A DNA stretch of 64,000 nucleotides from Pseudoalteromonas phenolica (GTDB taxonomy: Bacteria; Pseudomonadota; Gammaproteobacteria; Enterobacterales; Alteromonadaceae), in NCBI RefSeq assembly GCF_001444405.1, contig NZ_CP013187.1, positions 620,001-684,000 of the forward strand, written 5' to 3'. Positions 51,393 through 60,142 of this stretch are shown piece after piece. Each line of letters opens with the position of its first letter. The stretch's first letter is position 1. The translations under genes and the position numbers were made by a program. A model generated the notes under the pieces. The model saw only the letters and a list, made by a program, of their open reading frames with translations, was not told the DNA's origin and did not search any database.

Positions 51393-52130
51393 ATGAAAAA
51401 GTTAATTTTAGCTGCAGCAATGGCGTTATCTACAGGCGCAATGGCTGAGCAAGTGACTGCTCCTTTAGCTGACGCAGTAGAAACGAAAGTAAGCCCAATC
51501 GAAACTCAGTTAAATAACTTAGGCTTAACAGTTAAAGCAATTCAAGATAGCCCAGTCGCTGGCTTAAGTACGGTTTTAACTGACAAAGGCGTATTTTACG
51601 TAAGTCCAGATGGTCGTTACCTGGTTCAAGGTACGATGATCGATGTTGAAAATCGTGAAAACTTAACTGAATCAGCTTTGAGTGGTGTTCGTAAAGACGG
51701 CGTAACTGAGTACGAAGACTCAATGATCGTTTATAAAGCTGAAAACGAAAAGCATCAAATTACAGTATTTACAGATATCACGTGTGGTTACTGCCGTAAG
51801 TTACACCGTGAATTAGATGATTACTTAAATGCGGGTATCACAGTTAAGTACCTTGCATTCCCTCGTGGTGGCTTACGCGGTAAAGGTTACAAAGATCTGA
51901 TGAATGTGTGGTGTTCTGAAGATGCAGCAAAAGCATTAACAGAGGCAAAAGCGGGTGAAGAAGTGGCTGAAGTGAAAAACTGTTCTGCACCTGTGGCTGA
52001 GCACTACCAGTTAGGTCAGAGCTTTGGCATTTCTGGTACGCCAGCAATCATTTTAGAAGATGGTTCGATTATTCCTGGTTACCAACCAGCAGCGGCATTG
52101 GCGCAAGCGTTAGACGGTAAGAAGTCATAA
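51393..52130 (+). CDS. dsbC: Thiol:disulfide interchange protein DsbC
   Basis: The 245-residue protein has a signal peptide (cleavage after AMA near residue 18), an N-terminal dimerisation domain (about 25-90) and a thioredoxin-like domain. The active site is CGYC (about 130-133) and the cis-Pro loop is GTPAII. Two more cysteines (VWCSED and VKNCSA) form the structural disulfide. It isomerises disulfides in the periplasm and is kept reduced by DsbD. It lies between xerD and recJ as in E. coli. Confidence 0.95.
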   Translation: MKKLILAAAMALSTGAMAEQVTAPLADAVETKVSPIETQLNNLGLTVKAIQDSPVAGLSTVLTDKGVFYVSPDGRYLVQGTMIDVENRENLTESALSGVRKDGVTEYEDSMIVYKAENEKHQITVFTDITCGYCRKLHRELDDYLNAGITVKYLAFPRGGLRGKGYKDLMNVWCSEDAAKALTEAKAGEEVAEVKNCSAPVAEHYQLGQSFGISGTPAIILEDGSIIPGYQPAAALAQALDGKKS

Positions 52131-52162
52131 GCGATAAAATTCGCTATAATCACCGTATTCTT

Positions 52163-52187
52163 AAAAAGGCCTAAGGGCCTTTTTTTG
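52163..52187 (+). terminator. Rho-independent terminator after dsbC
   Basis: AAAAAGGCC-TAAG-GGCCTTTTTTT forms a stem with a T run, about 33 bases after the dsbC stop codon and before recJ. Confidence 0.88.
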
Positions 52188-52274
52188 TTGTCTGTTAAAT
52201 CTCAGTTTTAACGTTGTAATACTTGCTCTCTTAATTAACGCTTTTTGAGAGCAGGTATAAGGGTAAAAGAATAA

Positions 52275-54005
52275 ATGCAAACCGTGATAGCAACACGTGA
52301 GCGCGTGGATGACAGTCATCTTCCTGCGCATCTTCATCCTGTAATTAAACAAATCTATGCAGCTCGCGGTGTAAGCGACCCTGTTGAGCTAGATAATCGT
52401 GCTAGCACCTTATTAAATTTCAACTTATTCAAAGATATGGATAAGGCCTGTGCTTTGTTAGTTGAAGCATTGCAACAGCAAAGTAAAGTCTTAATCGTTG
52501 GTGACTTTGATGCCGACGGCGCAACCAGTACCTCGGTATTGATGGAAGGGTTAGCATTATTCGGTTTCCAGCATGTCGATTATCTTGTGCCAGATCGCTT
52601 TAGTTTGGGTTATGGCTTAAGCCCTGCGCTGGCAGAGCAAATTGTTACCATCGCGCCAGATCTCGTGATCACCGTAGATAATGGTATTTCTTGTATCAGT
52701 GGCGTTGAGATTGTTAAAAATGCCGGTATTAAAGTACTTATTACTGATCACCACTTGCAAGGTGAGCAACTCCCAAATGCCGATGCCATCGTCAACCCAA
52801 ATCAGCATAGTTGTAACTTCCCTTCAAAAAGCATTGCGGGTGTGGGGGTGGCGTTTTACTTGTTGGTAGCGCTGCGTCATAGCCTGCGCGAGCTGCAATA
52901 CTTTGCGACTCAACAACAGCCTGAACCAAATTTAGCAGAGTTACTCGATATTGTTGCACTTGGCACCGTTGCTGACGTTGTGGCACTCGATGCCAATAAC
53001 CGCACGTTGGTTTATCAGGGCCTAGCACGTATTCGTAGTGGTAAAACGCGACCGGGGATCACTGCACTGATTGAAGTGGCAAAACGCAATGCAGCGCGTT
53101 TATCTGCCAGTGACTTTGGTTTTGCACTCGCGCCGCGCCTCAATGCTGCGGGCCGACTGGATGATATGAGTCTAGGTATCGCCTGTTTGTTATCGAAAGA
53201 CATCAACCAAGCAAGACGCATAGCAGGCGAGCTTGACGCACTTAACCATGAACGCCGTGAAATTGAAGCGGGCATGCAGCAAGAAGCGCAAGCTGTGCTG
53301 GAGCGCTTGGTATCGACACAACAAAGCGTGCCTGATGTTGTCTGTTTATATCAAGACGATTGGCACCAAGGGGTGATCGGTATTTTAGCCGGGCGCTTAA
53401 AAGAGCGTTATCACCGTCCGGCAATTATTTTTGCACAAGGTGACGAGGGTGAAATAAAAGGCTCATGTCGCTCTATCGAAGGCTTGCATATGCGTGACCT
53501 ACTTGAGCAAATTAACACTCAGCACCCAGACCTAATTGCTAAGTTTGGTGGTCACGCTATGGCGGCAGGTTTAACCATTTTAGAGCGTGACTTTGAACGT
53601 TTTAAAATGGCGTTTACTGATGCTGCCAGTGCGATTTTGACCGAAGAGCATAAGCAAAGTGTGTTACTGACTGATGGCGAGTTGCCTGCGACCTGTTTCA
53701 ATCTAGATTTTGCGCAACTGCTTCAGCAAGCAGGGCCTTGGGGTCAGCAATTCCCTGAACCTGTATTTGAAGGCGTATTTGAACTCATTCAGCAGCGTAT
53801 TGTCGGTGAAAAACACTTAAAATTGGTTCTAAAACACTGCTCTGGTCAGTTAGTTGATGCCATCGCCTTCAACATTGATGTAAAAGCTTGGCCAAATACT
53901 GCTGCACAATATGCCAAATTGGCGTATCAGCTCGATATAAATGAGTTTAGAGGCAAGTTCTCACTGCAATTATTAGTGCGAGAAATTCAAGCACAACCCG
54001 CATAA
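52275..54005 (+). CDS. recJ: Single-stranded-DNA-specific exonuclease RecJ
   Basis: The 576-residue protein is full length. The DHH-family motifs are GDFDADGATST (about 76-86), ITDHHLQG (about 156-163) and LGTVADVV, and the DHHA1 region has KFGGHAMAAG (about 424-433). A C-terminal OB-like domain binds single-stranded DNA. RecJ degrades single strands 5' to 3' in recombination and mismatch repair. It stands before prfB as in E. coli, but has a terminator upstream and so a separate promoter. Confidence 0.96.
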   Translation: MQTVIATRERVDDSHLPAHLHPVIKQIYAARGVSDPVELDNRASTLLNFNLFKDMDKACALLVEALQQQSKVLIVGDFDADGATSTSVLMEGLALFGFQHVDYLVPDRFSLGYGLSPALAEQIVTIAPDLVITVDNGISCISGVEIVKNAGIKVLITDHHLQGEQLPNADAIVNPNQHSCNFPSKSIAGVGVAFYLLVALRHSLRELQYFATQQQPEPNLAELLDIVALGTVADVVALDANNRTLVYQGLARIRSGKTRPGITALIEVAKRNAARLSASDFGFALAPRLNAAGRLDDMSLGIACLLSKDINQARRIAGELDALNHERREIEAGMQQEAQAVLERLVSTQQSVPDVVCLYQDDWHQGVIGILAGRLKERYHRPAIIFAQGDEGEIKGSCRSIEGLHMRDLLEQINTQHPDLIAKFGGHAMAAGLTILERDFERFKMAFTDAASAILTEEHKQSVLLTDGELPATCFNLDFAQLLQQAGPWGQQFPEPVFEGVFELIQQRIVGEKHLKLVLKHCSGQLVDAIAFNIDVKAWPNTAAQYAKLAYQLDINEFRGKFSLQLLVREIQAQPA

Positions 54006-54137
54006 ATCCATTTATAGGGCACAAATTGTCTGTTATTATGGCGCGTTTAAAAATCACGCGCCTTTTTTATGGGCTGGAAAAGCATTCAGCCATTTATGTT
54101 AGTCGTGTGAGACGTTAATTTTTTTGGAGTAGTGAGC

Positions 54138-55236
54138 ATGTTTGAAGTGAATCCTGTGATTAACCAAATCAAGGAAATTCGCGAACGCACTGAGCTGCTT
54201 AGGGGGTATCTTTGACTACGCTCTAAAACAAGAGCGCTTAGAAGAAGTAAACGCAGAGTTAGAAGACCCAGCAGTATGGAACGAGCCTGAAAAAGCACAA
54301 GCATTGGGCCGTGAAAAGTCGAATCTAGAAGTAATTGTTGAAACCATTGATAACCTTGTTGGTGGTGCAGATGATGCAGAAGGCTTAGTAGAGCTAGCGG
54401 TTGAAGCCGAAGACGAAGAAACCTTTGAAGAAGCACAAGCTGAAGTAGAAGGCTTAGTTGGTCAATTAGAAAAGCTAGAGTTCCGTCGTATGTTCTCTGG
54501 TGAACAAGATGCTAACGATGCCTACATTGACTTACAGTCAGGTTCGGGCGGTACTGAAGCGCAAGACTGGTGTAACATGCTATTGCGTATGTACTTACGT
54601 TGGGCTGAAGCGAAAGGCTTTAAAGTTGAAATCGTTGAAGCGACCGATGGTGATGTTGCCGGTATTAAAGGCGCAACAGTACGTGTATCTGGTGAATATG
54701 CTTACGGCTGGTTACGTACAGAAACGGGCGTACACCGTTTAGTGCGTAAGAGCCCATTTGATTCAACAGGTCGTCGTCATACTTCATTTGCGTCTGCGTT
54801 TATTTACCCAGAAATTGACGACAACATTGAAATTGATATTAACCCTGCTGATTTACGTATCGACGTATATCGTGCATCGGGTGCCGGTGGTCAGCACGTT
54901 AACCGTACAGAATCTGCGGTACGTATTACCCACTTACCAACGAATACCGTTGTGCAGTGTCAGAATGACCGCTCACAACATAAGAACAAAGCGCAAGCAA
55001 TGAAGCAGTTAAAAGCGAAATTGTTTGAACTTGAAATGAAAAAACAAAACGCCGAAAAGCAGTCTCAAGAAGATGCTAAATCAGATATCGGTTGGGGCAG
55101 TCAAATCCGTTCATACGTATTAGATGACTCACGTATCAAAGATTTACGTACTGGCGTTGAAAACCGTAATACCCAAGCGGTACTAGACGGTGATTTAGAC
55201 AAATTTATCGAAGCCAGCCTGAAATCAGGCCTTTAA
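54138..55236 (+). CDS. prfB: Peptide chain release factor 2, with programmed +1 frameshift
   Basis: The ATG at 54138 opens a 25-codon frame ending in CTT TGA (54210-54215). A +1 shift to GAC at 54214 continues for 340 codons, giving 365 residues, the length of E. coli RF2. The mature protein has the stop-codon recognition motif SPF (205-207) and the hydrolysis motif GGQ (250-252). RF2 ends translation at UGA and UAA. Because its own in-frame UGA competes with the shift, synthesis is autoregulated. The gene overlaps no other and is followed after 27 bases by lysS. An upstream GGAG serves the start. Confidence 0.97.
54201..54216 (+). promoter_or_regulatory. prfB programmed frameshift site
   Basis: AGGGGGTATCTTTGAC matches the E. 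coli site exactly, with the internal Shine-Dalgarno AGGGGG three bases before the slippery CTT and then UGA C. Ribosomes stalled at UGA slip from CTT to TTT, which lets RF2 control its own level. Confidence 0.97.
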
Positions 55237-55263
55237 TCAACAAGCTAAACTAAGAGCTAAAAA

Positions 55264-56805
55264 ATGACAGATCAAATCCAAGACGAAAATAAACTCATTG
55301 CTGAGCGTCGTGCTAAATTGGATACAATTCGTGAGAATTGTGATGCCAATGGCCACCCGAACACCTTCCGCCGTGAAGACTATACGGCTGATCTACAGGC
55401 TAAGTTTGGTGATAAATCGAAGGAAGAGCTTGTTGAGTTAGACCATCAGGTATCGGTTGCAGGTCGTATCCTTGCTAAACGTGGTCCTTTCCTTGTGTTA
55501 CAAGACATGAAAGGCCGTATTCAAGCATATGCATCAAAAGACGTGCAAAAAACGCTTAAAGAAAAATATGGTCAACTAGATATCGGTGACATCATCGGTG
55601 TGTCTGGTCCACTTCATAAGTCAGGTAAAGGCGACCTTTACGTAGACATGGTTCAGTACGAGCTACTGACTAAGTCACTTCGTCCGTTACCAGAGAAGTT
55701 CCACGGCCTAACAGACCAAGAAGCTAAGTACCGTCAGCGTTACGTTGACCTAATCACCAACATGGACACACGTGAAACTTTCCGTATCCGTTCAAAAGTG
55801 ATCGAAGGCATTCGTCGTTTCTTAGCTGAGCGTGATTTCATGGAAGTTGAAACGCCAATGCTTCAGGTTATTCCTGGTGGCGCAACGGCGCGTCCATTCG
55901 TGACGCACCACAATGCATTAGACATCGATATGTACCTACGTATCGCGCCTGAGCTTTACCTTAAGCGTCTAGTCGTAGGTGGTTTTGATCGTGTATTCGA
56001 GATCAACCGTAACTTCCGTAACGAAGGTCTTTCAACGCGTCACAACCCAGAATTCACGATGATCGAATTCTACCAAGCGTATGCTGACTACAACGACCTA
56101 ATGAATTTAACTGAAGACATGTTACGCACTGTTGCACAAGACGTTCTTGGAACAACAACCGTGATTAACACAGTTAAGAACGCTGAAGGCGAAGTGGTTG
56201 AGACGATTGAATATGACTTCGGTAAGCAGTTCGAGCGTCTATCTATGGCTGATGCCATCATCAAGTATGGTCCTGACGCTGAAGAAATCGCGCACATCTT
56301 CAAAGATCCTGAAAACCACTTCGACGAGCTAGTCGCTTACGCGAAGAAAGTACACGTTAAGATCCCAGAGAAATGTGTATGGGGTGCAGGCAAGTTCTTA
56401 TGTGAGATCTTCGAAGAAACTGCTGAGCACAAGCTAATTCAACCGACTTTCATCACCGAGTACCCGTGGGAAGTATCGCCACTTGCACGTCGTAACGATG
56501 AAAACCCATTCATCACTGACCGTTTCGAATTCTTCGTAGGTGGTCGTGAGCTTGCTAATGGTTTCTCTGAGCTTAACGATGCACAAGATCAAGCTGAGCG
56601 TTTTGCGCGTCAGGTTGAAGAAAAAGATGCCGGTGATGATGAGGCAATGCATTTCGATGCTGACTACATTCAAGCGCTTGAGTATGGTTTACCACCAACA
56701 GCGGGTGAAGGTATTGGTATTGACCGTCTAGTGATGCTTTTCACTGACTCACCAACAATCAAAGACGTTATCTTGTTCCCGCATATGCGTCCACAAGCTG
56801 ACTAA
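55264..56805 (+). CDS. lysS: Lysyl-tRNA synthetase (class II)
   Basis: The 513-residue protein has an N-terminal anticodon-binding OB fold (about 60-150). The class II catalytic core has motif 1 (FMEVETPMLQ), motif 2 (NRNFRNEGLSTRHNPEF) and motif 3 (GIGIDRLVMLF, about 485-495). It charges tRNA-Lys. It follows prfB by 27 bases, the prfB-lysS operon known from E. coli. A strong terminator follows. Confidence 0.97.
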   Translation: MTDQIQDENKLIAERRAKLDTIRENCDANGHPNTFRREDYTADLQAKFGDKSKEELVELDHQVSVAGRILAKRGPFLVLQDMKGRIQAYASKDVQKTLKEKYGQLDIGDIIGVSGPLHKSGKGDLYVDMVQYELLTKSLRPLPEKFHGLTDQEAKYRQRYVDLITNMDTRETFRIRSKVIEGIRRFLAERDFMEVETPMLQVIPGGATARPFVTHHNALDIDMYLRIAPELYLKRLVVGGFDRVFEINRNFRNEGLSTRHNPEFTMIEFYQAYADYNDLMNLTEDMLRTVAQDVLGTTTVINTVKNAEGEVVETIEYDFGKQFERLSMADAIIKYGPDAEEIAHIFKDPENHFDELVAYAKKVHVKIPEKCVWGAGKFLCEIFEETAEHKLIQPTFITEYPWEVSPLARRNDENPFITDRFEFFVGGRELANGFSELNDAQDQAERFARQVEEKDAGDDEAMHFDADYIQALEYGLPPTAGEGIGIDRLVMLFTDSPTIKDVILFPHMRPQAD

Positions 56806-56826
56806 TCTCGATTAAGTTTATCGATA

Positions 56827-56858
56827 AGAGCCTTGGCAAATGCCAGGGCTTTTTTTTG
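56827..56858 (+). terminator. Rho-independent terminator after lysS
   Basis: AGCCTTGGC and GCCAGGGCT pair around a four-base loop, followed by eight T's. It ends the prfB-lysS transcript. Confidence 0.9.
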
Positions 56859-56889
56859 CCTAAATTTTTATCAATGCAATTAGCTCAAA

Positions 56890-56915
56890 CAAAAACGGCT
56901 TTCTAAAGAAAGCCG
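56890..56915 (-). terminator. Rho-independent terminator of the small secreted protein genes
   Basis: On the minus strand CGGCTTTC-TTTA-GAAAGCCG is a perfect eight-pair stem followed by TTTTTG. It stands 24 bases after the stop codon at 56939. Confidence 0.88.
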
Positions 56916-56938
56916 CTAGCAGAATATATTACATATTA

Positions 56939-57160
56939 TTAAAATACTTTTTCTATAGTTGGTGAGCCACCATCTGCATAGCAACGGCTAACTGCTGCAT
57001 CGCGAGATTTACTGCTGTAAGTCATTTCCATCCAAAGGAAACTACCGTTGTTTTTTGAGCACTCGACTAACCAAAAGTCATAACCGTAAGCTTGTGATGG
57101 TGTAGACAAAGATGCTGTTACTGCAACAACTGCACCGAGTAAAATTGATTTAATTTTCAC
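56939..57160 (-). CDS. Small secreted two-cysteine protein, paralogue 1
   Basis: The 73-residue protein begins with GTG behind AAGGA. It has a signal peptide (MKIKSILLGAVV..., cleavage after PSQA near residue 24) and a mature part of about 49 residues with two cysteines (VEC and SRC), TYSS and GGSPTIEKV. It is clearly a paralogue of the next gene (57189-57416), sharing MKIKxILLGAV, VEC, YS, SRC, GGS and EKV/ERV. The two cysteines probably form a disulfide in the periplasm or outside. No known family was recognised. It lies where fau usually follows ssrS. Confidence 0.75.
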   Translation of the reverse strand: MKIKSILLGAVVAVTASLSTPSQAYGYDFWLVECSKNNGSFLWMEMTYSSKSRDAAVSRCYADGGSPTIEKVF

Positions 57161-57188
57161 TGTTAATTTCCTTGTTTAATTATTTTAA

Positions 57189-57416
57189 TTATCTAACTCT
57201 TTCAACGAATGCACTACCGCCAAGACTTGAACAGCGGCTGATTAGCGAGTTTACTTGAGTGCGGCTGTACACCATTTGGAAGAAAAGAGGTTTATTTGTT
57301 GCGTCGTCATAACATTCAACAAAATATGATTCATTTTCGAACCAAGCGCTTGCTTGCATAGAAGTGGCTAGGGTAATGGCAGAAACAGCGCCTAATAGGA
57401 TTGCTTTAATTTTCAT
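57189..57416 (-). CDS. Small secreted two-cysteine protein, paralogue 2
   Basis: From the ATG at 57416 (AAGGAG seven bases upstream) the protein has 75 residues; a TTG two codons earlier is not needed. It has a signal peptide (MKIKAILLGAVSAI..., cleavage after QASA near residue 24). The mature peptide has FVEC, MVYSR, ISRCSS and LGGSAFVERV. It is a tandem duplicate of the downstream gene, which starts 28 bases later. The function is unknown; the strong ribosome-binding site and shared terminator suggest real expression. Confidence 0.75.
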   Translation of the reverse strand: MKIKAILLGAVSAITLATSMQASAWFENESYFVECYDDATNKPLFFQMVYSRTQVNSLISRCSSLGGSAFVERVR

Positions 57417-57579
57417 TTTCAAACTCCTTGATTATTTTTTGTATAAAGCGCTAATACAAATATCACTAGAGTTATTTAATTGTAAATAAAAAATTAATAA
57501 TGTGTATTTTTTATGAAATATTTCATTAATTGATTAAAGGCATTAATTGAATTAAAAAGAGGGCTCGAATATAAGGTAA

Positions 57580-57762
57580 GACTTCCCCGGCTTCGCGGAT
57601 GCTGATGTCAGCCCTTGAACCCTAAGGTTCAAGGCGGAGTGTAACAGCTCACCGTAGGCTTCTCGGTACATGCCAAGCTTGCGCAATAGTAAGCAAACTA
57701 CACCCCTAGATAAAGTTTATCGGCTCAGGGACTTAATCTGCTGTCCTACGAGCTAGGGAATT
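57580..57762 (-). ncRNA. ssrS: 6S RNA
   Basis: Read on the minus strand, the sequence contains segments almost identical to E. coli 6S RNA: GTCCCTGAGCCGATA near the 5' side, ACCGAGAAGCC in the middle, and CCTTGAACC...GGTTCAAGGG near the 3' side. The ends pair (TTCCC with GGGAA), giving a rod of about 183 bases, against 184 in E. coli. 6S RNA mimics an open promoter and binds sigma-70 RNA polymerase in stationary phase. In E. coli it lies between zapA and fau next to ygfB; here ygfB is present but zapA and fau are not. Confidence 0.93.
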
Positions 57763-57768
57763 AACTTC

Positions 57769-57796
57769 AGTATATAAGACTCGCAGCAGAGGTAAA
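57769..57796 (-). promoter_or_regulatory. Promoter of the 6S RNA gene
   Basis: On the minus strand TTTACC (57796-57791) and TATACT (57774-57769) are 16 bases apart, and the -10 is about seven bases before the predicted RNA 5' end near 57762. The MITE copy ends about 70 bases further upstream. Confidence 0.6.
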
Positions 57797-57867
57797 CCAT
57801 AAATCAAAAAATATCAGTTCAACTGCTGGCAAATTAAACGCCGCTGCTGATATTAACAACAATTGCT

Positions 57868-58133
57868 TATACCCACACTTCCTCAAGATGGATGATTCAG
57901 AGCGCTGCCTTCTGTTCTAGTTCAAGGAAAAGGACGCAGCGAAATGACGCGTCTTTTCCAAGTTCTTTGACGATGAAATAGGACTGAAAGCACGCTCCCT
58001 TGGGCGAGTTTGATTGGCTTTCATACTGCGTTATCAATTTTTGATTTAGAATCACTAGATCTTCAAATCAATGCCTTGTCTGACAGCCAATCAATTCTCG
58101 CTGAATCTCGTATCTTTAGGTGGTTTGGGTATA
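57868..58133 (-). mobile_element. 266-bp MITE-like element, copy B
   Basis: This is the inverted copy of the element at 48222-48487. It begins TATACCC and ends GGGTATA, and has the same length. Differences are scattered single substitutions, with no insertion or deletion. It lies between the 6S RNA promoter and ygfB, in the place zapA occupies in E. coli. The gap 58134-58265 holds only the likely ygfB promoter. Confidence 0.8.
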
Positions 58134-58265
58134 AATGAAGCCCTTTAAAGACAATTGTTTGGAGTTGCTATACTGTGAGTGTTAGCATTAATAGCAATTA
58201 AATTAAGACGTACTTTTTAAATTGAGTATGTTCTTATAATGAAGATTCTTTGACGAGCATTAGCA

Positions 58266-58823
58266 ATGACAGAAATGACCGATTACACACAAGCACAACT
58301 GCTGCTTGAAAAGCATGATATTTTCGTATCGCCTTCAGAAGCACACGGCACCATCAGTGGTTTGCTGGCTTGTGGCTTAAACATTGATGAAAAAGATTAC
58401 CTGATCATGTTAAGTGACGTGTTTAACGACGGACAAAGTTTCTCAAATGAATTAAAAGGTCTATTTGGCCAAATGTTTACGCATGTTATGTCATGCTTCA
58501 ACAGCGAAGAGCCAAACTTTGAGCTGTATTTGCCAAATGAAGACGAAACCCTACTAGATAAAGCCAATGCGCTAGTGGCATGGGTGTCGGGCTTTTTATT
58601 GGGTTTTGGCTTAAAGCAAAAAGACTATGGCAAGCTGTCGGCTGATGTCAAAGAAGTGATCAGCGATTTTAGTGAAATCACTAAGCTCGACACTGACTTC
58701 GGTGAAGAAGAAGAAGACCAACAAGCTTTCCATGAAATTGTTGAATATATCCGTGTTTCAGCACTGTTATGTTTTGCTGAAATGGGTAGAGAAACGGTTA
58801 CTCCATCAAAGACGTTACACTAA
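58266..58823 (+). CDS. ygfB: YgfB/UPF0149 family protein
   Basis: The 185-residue acidic protein is YgfB-like, with SEAHGTISGLLACG (about 22-35), WVSGFLLGFGL (about 102-112) and a helical C-terminus ending near EMGRETV. The family is small and soluble; no activity is certain for most members, although in Pseudomonas YgfB affects AmpD-type cell-wall recycling genes. Its stop TAATG overlaps the pepP start, so it heads the ygfB-pepP-ubiH-ubiI operon known from E. coli. Confidence 0.93.
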   Translation: MTEMTDYTQAQLLLEKHDIFVSPSEAHGTISGLLACGLNIDEKDYLIMLSDVFNDGQSFSNELKGLFGQMFTHVMSCFNSEEPNFELYLPNEDETLLDKANALVAWVSGFLLGFGLKQKDYGKLSADVKEVISDFSEITKLDTDFGEEEEDQQAFHEIVEYIRVSALLCFAEMGRETVTPSKTLH

Positions 58824-60133
58824 TGATCAGCATTCAAGAATTTGTTCAGCGCAGAAGCAAATTACTTGCGCAACTCGACAACCACAGCGTAGCGATTATT
58901 CCTGCAGCGGTTGAGCTCACTCGTAGCCGCGATACCGAATTCCCGTTTCGCCAAGACAGCGACTTTTTCTACCTAACCGGCTTTAAAGAACCTGATGCCA
59001 TTTTAGTCTTGTCAAAAGACAAACAAGGTGAAGGTAAAAGCACGTTATTCTGTCGCAACAAAGATAAAACTGCCGAGATTTGGCACGGCCGCAGAGTGGG
59101 CTATGAAAGCGCTAAATCAGATTATCAGTTTGATGAAACTTATCCGTTGAGTGAGTTAGACGATGAGCTACTGCAGTTAGTGAATGGCAATCGCACTTTA
59201 TTTTACGCGCAAGGTACTTATAGTGCGTTTGATGACAAGGTATGGGCTTTATTAAATACCCTGCGCGGTGCACCGAAAAAAGGCTATCGCGCGCCTGAGA
59301 TCATCAAAGATACACGACCGCTTATTCATGAAATGCGTTTGTTTAAATCAGACGCAGAAATTGCCGTGATGCGTAAAGCGGGTCAAATTAGCGCTGAAGG
59401 TCATGTGCGTGCAATGCAGTTTGCCAAACCTGATGCTACTGAATACCAACTAGAAGCCGAACTTCATCATCATTATGCTATGAACGGCGCACGCTATCCG
59501 GCTTATGGCACCATTGTCGGCTCAGGCAATAATGCCAATATTCTGCATTACACAGAAAACAGCGATACTTTAAAAGCTGGCGACTTAGTGTTGATTGACT
59601 CAGGGTGTGAGCTTGAAGGTTATGCCGCTGATATCACGCGAACTTTCCCTGTGTCTGGTAAATTCAGTGAGCCACAAAAAACCATTTATGAGCTGGTATT
59701 AAAAGCTCAAGCGGCGGCATTTGAGCATGTGAAGCCAGGCGGTACTTTGGTTGCTGCTAATAAAGCGGTGATGACAGTAATGACCCAAGGTTTGATCGAG
59801 CTCGGTATTTTATCTGGCGAGTTAGATACACTTGTTGAAAAACAAGCATGCAAAGCGTTCTATATGCATGGTTTAGGTCACTGGTTAGGCCTTGATGTGC
59901 ACGATGTGGGCGAGTACAAACTCGATGAAGCTGAAAGGCCATTCGCACCGGGTATGGTGTTGACCATAGAGCCTGGTTTGTACTTCGATGAAGATGCACA
60001 AGTGCCAGAACAATATAAAGGCATCGGCATTCGCATTGAAGACGACCTATTGGTAACTGAAAATGGTCACGAAAATCTGACCCAAGACGTGCCGAAAACC
60101 GTAGCAGAAATAGAAGCGTTAATGCAGCAGTAG
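58823..60133 (+). CDS. pepP: Xaa-Pro aminopeptidase
   Basis: The 436-residue protein has an N-terminal AMP_N domain (about 5-140) and an M24 metallopeptidase domain. Metal ligands are visible in IDSGCELEGYAADITRTF (two Asp), HGLGHWLGLDVHDVG (His), the EPGLY block (Glu) and GIRIEDD (Glu). It removes N-terminal residues before proline. It overlaps ygfB by one base and is nine bases from ubiH. E. coli PepP has 441 residues. Confidence 0.96.
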   Translation: MISIQEFVQRRSKLLAQLDNHSVAIIPAAVELTRSRDTEFPFRQDSDFFYLTGFKEPDAILVLSKDKQGEGKSTLFCRNKDKTAEIWHGRRVGYESAKSDYQFDETYPLSELDDELLQLVNGNRTLFYAQGTYSAFDDKVWALLNTLRGAPKKGYRAPEIIKDTRPLIHEMRLFKSDAEIAVMRKAGQISAEGHVRAMQFAKPDATEYQLEAELHHHYAMNGARYPAYGTIVGSGNNANILHYTENSDTLKAGDLVLIDSGCELEGYAADITRTFPVSGKFSEPQKTIYELVLKAQAAAFEHVKPGGTLVAANKAVMTVMTQGLIELGILSGELDTLVEKQACKAFYMHGLGHWLGLDVHDVGEYKLDEAERPFAPGMVLTIEPGLYFDEDAQVPEQYKGIGIRIEDDLLVTENGHENLTQDVPKTVAEIEALMQQ

Positions 60134-60142
60134 GAGAATGCG

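Noticed and set aside
54138..54215. prfB as a frameshifted pseudogene
   Set aside because: The break is the classical programmed +1 site, and the total length is exactly that of RF2.
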